From DASWUZ01 sp036401375 (GTDB taxonomy: Bacteria > Acidobacteriota > Terriglobia > Terriglobales > Acidobacteriaceae): a DNA stretch of 37,321 nucleotides. The stretch spans positions 1-37,321 of the forward strand of contig DASWVB010000032.1 of the NCBI GenBank assembly GCA_036401375.1, in the 5' to 3' direction. The notes beneath the pieces are model-generated. The model made no database searches and had not been told where the DNA came from. It worked only from the letters and a program-made list of their open reading frames with translations. The position numbers were made by a program, and so were the translations under genes. Positions 33,228-37,321 of this stretch are shown in pieces; position 1 is the stretch's first letter; each line of letters starts with the position of its first letter.

Positions 33228-33914
33228 CTAGACCAGGGCGCCTGCCCGCAGCAGCTGCGACTTGACCGCAATCCGCTGCTCGAGGCTTAACCCGGCCAGG
33301 GCCGCGTCGAGCGCGCCGGCCTCGACCGACTCGATGCCGTGCAGGCCGTGCTTGGCCAGCAGGGTGGCAGCGATCGAGGGCTGGGTCTTGCGGGCCGGGC
33401 CAGAGCGCGTCTCGGCCTGCCCGGTCCGGGCCTCGGGCAGCTGCGCCCGTGCCGACTCCGCGCGGAGGCTGGCGATCTGGTTCTCGGCCGCCTCGAGCCT
33501 GCGCTCGAGCTCCGTCTCGCGGCTGGTTGGCCGCGGAGAGTCAAACGCCGGGCGGTCGACGGACGCATAGTGCGCCTCCGAAGCTGCCTCTTCGCCGGAC
33601 GCCTCGAGAGCGCCTGCAGTCGTCTCGACCACGGCGACGACGTGATGTACTTCGCCTGGGTGCGCCTGGGGCGAGTCTGCCGGGGCCGGGTGCACGTGGG
33701 CCGGGTGCACGTGGGCCGAGTGCACCTGGTCCAGGATCGCTGCCTGCCGCTCTTCCAGACGCGCCAGCGTCCGTTCGAGCTCGGTGGCAGCCGCCGAGAG
33801 CCTGTCCAGAGTTGTCCCCACGGTTGTCGCCGGGCCGGCGCCCGATGCGCTCTCCGTCACCGCAGCCGAGGGGACCTCCGCCGCATCCCGCTCGATCATG
33901 TTGTCCATCTCCAT
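33228..33914 (-). CDS. Scaffold-like coiled-coil protein
   Basis: 228 residues from ATG 33914, 8 nt after AGGAAGG. It opens with helical, charged stretches (LDRLSAAATELERTLARLEERQAAILDQ). A His-Pro-Val repeat linker follows (VHSAHVHPAHVHPAPADSP, then HPGEVHHVVAVVE), then a second coiled coil (ETELERRLEAAENQIASLRAESARAQL) and a C-terminal helical end (LSLEQRIAVKSQLLRAGALV). This is the composition of capsid scaffold proteins, and it stands between protease-like and capsid genes. No homology is recognised. Confidence 0.55.
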   Translation of the reverse strand: MEMDNMIERDAAEVPSAAVTESASGAGPATTVGTTLDRLSAAATELERTLARLEERQAAILDQVHSAHVHPAHVHPAPADSPQAHPGEVHHVVAVVETTAGALEASGEEAASEAHYASVDRPAFDSPRPTSRETELERRLEAAENQIASLRAESARAQLPEARTGQAETRSGPARKTQPSIAATLLAKHGLHGIESVEAGALDAALAGLSLEQRIAVKSQLLRAGALV

Positions 33915-34020
33915 AGTCATTTCCTTCCTCATTGCCTTTGCCTGCGCTTTGCCTGACGTATACCCACTCAATGTCGCGCTGCGATCCGCTTGCGTCGCTG
34001 CTTGTGGTCGCGAGCCGGTG

Positions 34021-34710
34021 TTACCTGCAACGACTCCCCTGCGTCGCCGGTCCGGGGCGGGCTGTGGTCCGGAAGCCGGTGCGGACTTCTTTGCGGATTT
34101 CGGGACGGGCCGGCAAGACGGCGGCCGGCCTGCGCTCCACAGGGCGGCGCTCGGCGGGGCGCGACGGGGCCAGTGCCGGCCCCAGTGCGGGAGCCAGTGC
34201 GGGGGCCTCGTCGGCTACCAGCCGGAAGGCCGTCTTGCGATATGCCGCCTTGCTGCGCAGCAGGATCGCCGCGCCCGTAAAGGTCGCCCGGGTCAGAGTC
34301 CAGACCTCGGCCCTCATGTCGGCCACGTGCGCATCGGCCAGCTCGTAGGACATGCCCATGGTGTCGGCAGCGCCCTTGCGCATCTGCTCCTCGACCTCGG
34401 GAAAATCGCGGCTGTAGAGGTAGCCGATGACGCAGAGCCGGCTGTCCTTGACGTCGGCCTCGGTGATGATGCCGCACTTGCGGCGGGCATCGTGTCCGTC
34501 CCAGCCGGGACGGTAGTCGACCGCCATGCCCAGCAGCGAGGGCAGAGCGGCCAGGGCGGCCGTCCTGGTGAGCACCACACGGTGGCCGCGGGCCCCGGAC
34601 GGAGCCCGGTCGCTGGCCTCGTCGACCAGGGTCAGCACTCCCTCAAATGCGATCCGGTTGGGGTGGCCTGCCACCGCCGGTATCTTCATTGCCATTGCTT
34701 CGAGTCTCAT
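34021..34710 (-). CDS. Putative phage capsid maturation protease
   Basis: 229 residues. ATG 34710 has AGGAG 5 nt upstream; the much longer open frame to 35346 lies antisense to nothing but overlaps the portal gene in the same strand and is rejected. Core: KIPAVAGHPNRIAFEGVLTLVDEAS, RHRVVLTRTAA-type helix, VDYRPGWDGHDARRKCGIITEADV. GMSYELADAHVADMRAEVWTLTRATFTGAAILLRSKAAY is typical of prohead proteases. Ser in MGMSYE and His in WDGHDA are plausible active-site residues. The C-terminal ~50 residues are Pro/Ala/Arg-rich. Confidence 0.68.
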   Translation of the reverse strand: MRLEAMAMKIPAVAGHPNRIAFEGVLTLVDEASDRAPSGARGHRVVLTRTAALAALPSLLGMAVDYRPGWDGHDARRKCGIITEADVKDSRLCVIGYLYSRDFPEVEEQMRKGAADTMGMSYELADAHVADMRAEVWTLTRATFTGAAILLRSKAAYRKTAFRLVADEAPALAPALGPALAPSRPAERRPVERRPAAVLPARPEIRKEVRTGFRTTARPGPATQGSRCR

Positions 34711-34778
34711 TCCCTCTCCTGCCAGTGCCCAAGATGTTGAAGCCCCTTTACTCACCCGATGACTCGAAGCACACCTGC

Positions 34779-36131
34779 TCAGTAGCTGGCCTCGTTCTCC
34801 TCCTCCTGCTCGAGGTTGTCGACCGGCAGCGCCTGCAGGATGGAGGCATCGGCGGTCGCGATCGGACCGAGGCCGCGCATGCCGCGGACCTCGTCGATGG
34901 TCAGAACCCCGGCCGCCAGCAGCTGCGTCTGGATCTGCACCTCGGTCAGTTCGTCGCGCGAATCGAGCTCGTTGAAGACAAATTCGAACTCGCGCCAGCC
35001 CAGCCGCTTGGCAAACAGGTCGCGCGTCAGGTGCTCGGCGAGCAGCCTGGCGAGGGGGTTGATGGCGCTGCGGAAGGCCTCGTCCGCCTGATCCTCGGCG
35101 GTGGAACGGTTCACGTCCGAGACCAGCCCGAGCATCATCGGCGGCAGGGAGAAGGCATTGGCCACCATGCGGATCAGGAACTCCTGCCAGGCGAGCCGGA
35201 GGTCGGCGTCGGTGCCCTGGGCAAAGCGCAGGACCTCGGGCTTCTGCTCGGAGGAGAGCAGGGGGACGCGTCCGGTGCCCTCGATCTCGTCCTGCCACCA
35301 GCGGATCAGGCGTTCGTGCTGGGCCGGGGTCGTCTCGTTCAGCCACAGCGCGTACTGCATGACGGAGTTGCTGGCCAGCTTGCCGGCGAAGCGATGCGCG
35401 CCCATGAAGGTATTCACCGTCTCGAAGGCGACCTCAAGCGGTCCCAGGCCGAAGGGGGTGTGGGTGCGGGGGTTCATACGGAGGTAGATCAGCTCGTCGT
35501 CCTGGAGGGGGATGATGGCGTCCATGCCGACCTGCCCGGTGGCCTGCCCGTAGCGGACGCCCTCCGGGCTCCCGTCCCAGAGGGGATCGATGCGGATGGT
35601 CGCGCCGTCGACCGGCCAGAGGTCGAAGGGCTTGGCCGGGTCGCCGGTCAGCTCCATCTCGATGGCCCCGAAGCCGCCGACCAGCGCGTCTTCCAGCACC
35701 TGTTCGATGAGGGTGCGGAAGCTGTCGCCGCTGTTCGGCTCCTCGAGCGAGCGGCGAAGCACCTCGGCGCGCGCGGCGGCGTCGGGGACGCTGGCGGGCA
35801 GGTATCCCCGCTTGAGCTTGATCTGCCAGTCGAGGCAGGCGACGCGGTCCTTGATCACGTTCACCGCGCGGCGCACCAGGGGGGTCTCGGCGAAGCGGCG
35901 CAGGTTGACGGGAGTGGGCTTGGGCAGCAGGTTCGAGGGCGGACGGTAGGGGCCGAGGATCGAGGGCAGCGCCTGGGTCTTGCGCTTGGCCTGCTGCTCG
36001 GCGGCCTGCAGTCCGGCGTCTGGGGATCTGGACTCGGGGGATCTGGTTTCTGGACCCAGCCGCTTCCACGCTCGTTGTAGAGAATCTCTCACTGTCACTT
36101 CGGTTACGCCCCTTCCGGCTGCTGCCGTCAT
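34779..36131 (-). CDS. Phage portal protein (HK97 family)
   Basis: 450 residues from ATG 36131; ATG 36167 is open but lies inside a terminator-like hairpin. Recognised elements are TPLVRRAVNVIKDRVACLDWQIKLK, VLEDALVGGFGAIEMELTG, WPVDGATIRIDP, ELIYLRMNPRTHTPFGLGPLEVAFETV, FLIRMVANAFSLPPMMLGL, DQADEAFRSAINPLARLLAEHL and TIDEVRGMRGLGPI. These are the standard run of portal motifs; the portal is the dodecameric DNA entry ring. The usual upstream neighbour, a terminase large subunit, is missing. Confidence 0.88.
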   Translation of the reverse strand: MTAAAGRGVTEVTVRDSLQRAWKRLGPETRSPESRSPDAGLQAAEQQAKRKTQALPSILGPYRPPSNLLPKPTPVNLRRFAETPLVRRAVNVIKDRVACLDWQIKLKRGYLPASVPDAAARAEVLRRSLEEPNSGDSFRTLIEQVLEDALVGGFGAIEMELTGDPAKPFDLWPVDGATIRIDPLWDGSPEGVRYGQATGQVGMDAIIPLQDDELIYLRMNPRTHTPFGLGPLEVAFETVNTFMGAHRFAGKLASNSVMQYALWLNETTPAQHERLIRWWQDEIEGTGRVPLLSSEQKPEVLRFAQGTDADLRLAWQEFLIRMVANAFSLPPMMLGLVSDVNRSTAEDQADEAFRSAINPLARLLAEHLTRDLFAKRLGWREFEFVFNELDSRDELTEVQIQTQLLAAGVLTIDEVRGMRGLGPIATADASILQALPVDNLEQEEENEASY

Positions 36132-36143
36132 CCGTCGTTGCTT

Positions 36144-36180
36144 AAAAAGGAAGAGGCATGACGCCATGGCGCCATGCCTC
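36144..36180 (-). terminator. Intrinsic terminator upstream of the portal gene
   Basis: 36153-36180 is a 28-bp near-perfect palindrome (GAGGCATG and CATGCCTC arms around CGCCATGGCG, one mismatched pair). On the minus strand it is followed by TTCCTTTTT. That is a classical intrinsic terminator for transcripts coming from the right, so the phage genes would need their own promoter in 36132-36143 or read-through. Confidence 0.65.
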
Positions 36181-36244
36181 CCGCTTTCAGATCCTTGAGT
36201 TGTTTCTTTGCCGTGCGCCGAGCTGTCTGCTGCCAGGCTCTTTG

Positions 36245-36329
36245 TTGCCAGGAGCTCTGGGTTGCCAGGAGCTCTGGGTTTCCAGGAGCTCTGGGTTCGC
36301 AGGAGCTCTGTGTTCGCAGGAGCTCTGTG
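36245..36329. repeat. Five 17-bp tandem repeats
   Basis: Units 36245-36261, 36262-36278, 36279-36295, 36296-36312 and 36313-36329. Consensus TTGCCAGGAGCTCTGGG, the last two units reading TTCGCAGGAGCTCTGTG. The central GAGCTC is a palindrome. A 17-bp period breaks any reading frame, so the array is non-coding. Confidence 0.9.
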
Positions 36330-36444
36330 TTTAGAAAGTCTTTATCGATGCGCGCCTGCACTGAGGCGCCTGCACTGGAAGCTCTGCAGCGCACCTCTCT
36401 CCTCGTGGTTAGAGGGTGCCGACTCAGCCGTCAGGATTCCCTCA

Positions 36445-36850
36445 GCGGCTGAAGCCGCCCTGGTTTCGGCTGGGTGATGGCACGGCTGAAGCCGTGCCCC
36501 TTCAAAGACCCGCAGGACCGCAGCCGTTATGGCACGGCTGAAGCCTTGTTCCTTCAGAGACCGGCGGTTGAAAGACTGCAGTGTGCAGGACCGCCGTTGT
36601 TATGGCACGGCTGAAGCCTTGTCCCTTCAGAGACCGGAGGTTGGAAGACTGCGGTGTGCAGGACCGCCGTGCCGCTTCAGAGACCGGAGGTTGCAAGACT
36701 GCAGTGTGCAGGACCGCCGTGCCGCTTCAGAGACCGGCGGTTGGAAGACTGCGGTGTGCAGGACCGCCGTTGTTGTGGCGCGGCTGACGGCTTGTCCCTT
36801 CAGAGACCCGCGGTTGAAAGACTGCAGGGTGCAGGACCGCCGGGTTTGTC
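36445..36850. repeat. Cluster of REP-like palindromic repeats
   Basis: Imperfect direct repeats of about 50-73 bp start near 36479, 36531, 36604, 36669, 36719 and 36777. They share CTTCAGAGACCGGAGGTTG and GTGTGCAGGACCGCCGT. The first unit opens with GGCACGGC-TGAA-GCCGTGCC (36479-36498), a perfect 8-bp stem-loop; GCGGC-TGAA-GCCGC precedes it at 36445-36458. Later units keep the left arm but lose the pairing. The whole space 36181-36894 between the terminator and the DUF3037 gene has no supported gene. Confidence 0.85.
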
Positions 36851-36894
36851 CGGGCGCCGGGGTTTGTCCGGGCGCCGGCTCTGCACGGCCGGGT

Positions 36895-37321
36895 TCAGAC
36901 ACCGGGGCGCAGAAGGTCGATGCGCGCCGCCTCGGCCACCCGGCCGAGGTCGCTGGTGGTGAGCACGCGGATCGTCTGCGACTCCATGGTCTCGACCGCG
37001 AAGCGGTACTGCGCCGTCCGGTCGCCCTCCTCCTGCCCCCCGCGGACCTCGGCCAGCGGCTCGACCACCGCCGTCAACTCGAGCGTCGCGCCCTCGACGC
37101 GTCTGACCCCGGAGCGCATCGCCTCCATGCTGAAGGCGAGGACCTTGGCGGTCTCAAGATCGCCCTCGAGCGAGACCGCATGGAACATCCGGATCACGCC
37201 GTTCGGCCGGTAGCCGCAGTCGATGCGCAGCGGATCGCCCGCCCCGGTGTAGCTGGCCGCCGCGATCCGCTTGCGCATCAGGTCCCACACCCCGGCCCGC
37301 TCGAACTGGGTGCGCATCTCC
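36895..37321 (-). CDS. DUF3037-like protein (partial)
   Basis: The C-terminal ~140 residues of a protein that continues past the right edge; the codon before the first Met is also in frame (GAG), so ATG 37317 is probably internal. Contains MRTQFERAGVWDLMRKRI, SYTGAGDPLRIDCGYRPNG, VIRMFHAVSLEGDLETAK, VLAFSMEAM and IRVLTTSDLGRVAEAARIDLL. I associate this with DUF3037-type bacterial proteins of unknown function. It is not a phage gene as far as I can tell and marks the host side of the cassette. Confidence 0.6.
   Translation of the reverse strand, partial: EMRTQFERAGVWDLMRKRIAAASYTGAGDPLRIDCGYRPNGVIRMFHAVSLEGDLETAKVLAFSMEAMRSGVRRVEGATLELTAVVEPLAEVRGGQEEGDRTAQYRFAVETMESQTIRVLTTSDLGRVAEAARIDLLRPGV

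Noticed and set aside
34711..35346. N-terminal extension of the protease-like gene to 35346
   Set aside because: It overlaps the portal coding region in another frame, is Arg/Ala-rich, and a strong ribosome site marks ATG 34710.
36128..36902. Short frames on both strands over the tandem repeats at the right end
   Set aside because: The 17-bp unit breaks frame at each copy and the peptides are repetitive (SCTLQSFN, CRTAVP); none has a convincing start.

Overview
The window looks like chromosomal DNA of a GC-rich soil acidobacterium of the Terriglobia type (Granulicella, Terriglobus or Edaphobacter-like). This is inferred from protein style: a DUF2277 gene, secreted small proteins of acidobacterial type, a DUF3037 protein, and the order rsmG-parS-parA-parB. 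No rRNA, tRNA or CRISPR was seen. Positions are read from the sequence; family assignments come from recognised motifs and not from a database search.

Left end (1-3.9 kb, minus strand): an RHS polymorphic-toxin graveyard and arsenal. Three copies of the RHS core end lie in tandem. The first is a frameshifted relic cut by the window edge. The other two are orphan C-terminal cassettes, each with its own toxin tip followed at once by a small candidate immunity gene: a soluble 93-residue protein, and a four-helix membrane protein. A 364-bp block is 97.8% identical between the two cassettes.

Housekeeping block (4.0-16.2 kb): folC, plsC, a class I glutamine amidotransferase and rsmG form a tightly overlapping run. 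It ends in an array of seven parS sites, followed by parA, parB, murQ and hemB. Then come a small lipoprotein-like gene, a convergent ECF sigma/anti-sigma pair, a DUF2277 gene and a 5'-3' exonuclease gene.

Middle (16.2-25.8 kb): a small gene whose only sensible start is ATC, a cupin, lpdA (E3), a broken secreted-protein gene, a hicBA toxin-antitoxin pair directly abutting lipB, a two-lipoyl E2 acyltransferase, purE-purK in the opposite direction, and a Doc-type toxin with a small unrecognised antitoxin. Lpd, LipB and E2 belong to one biochemical theme, 2-oxoacid dehydrogenase function and lipoylation.

Right end (25.9-36.2 kb, minus strand): an IS1-like transposase relic, then a compact phage structural cassette in the order portal, maturation protease, scaffold-like protein, major capsid, head-tail connector, two small head/tail genes, a tail-tube-like protein, a large tail-tip/hub-like protein and a small coiled-coil/membrane protein. 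No terminase, integrase, replication gene or obvious tape measure is present. The cassette is bordered by tandem-repeat arrays and preceded by an intrinsic terminator. It is either a decayed prophage or a domesticated particle or gene-transfer-agent-like unit. A partial DUF3037 gene closes the window.
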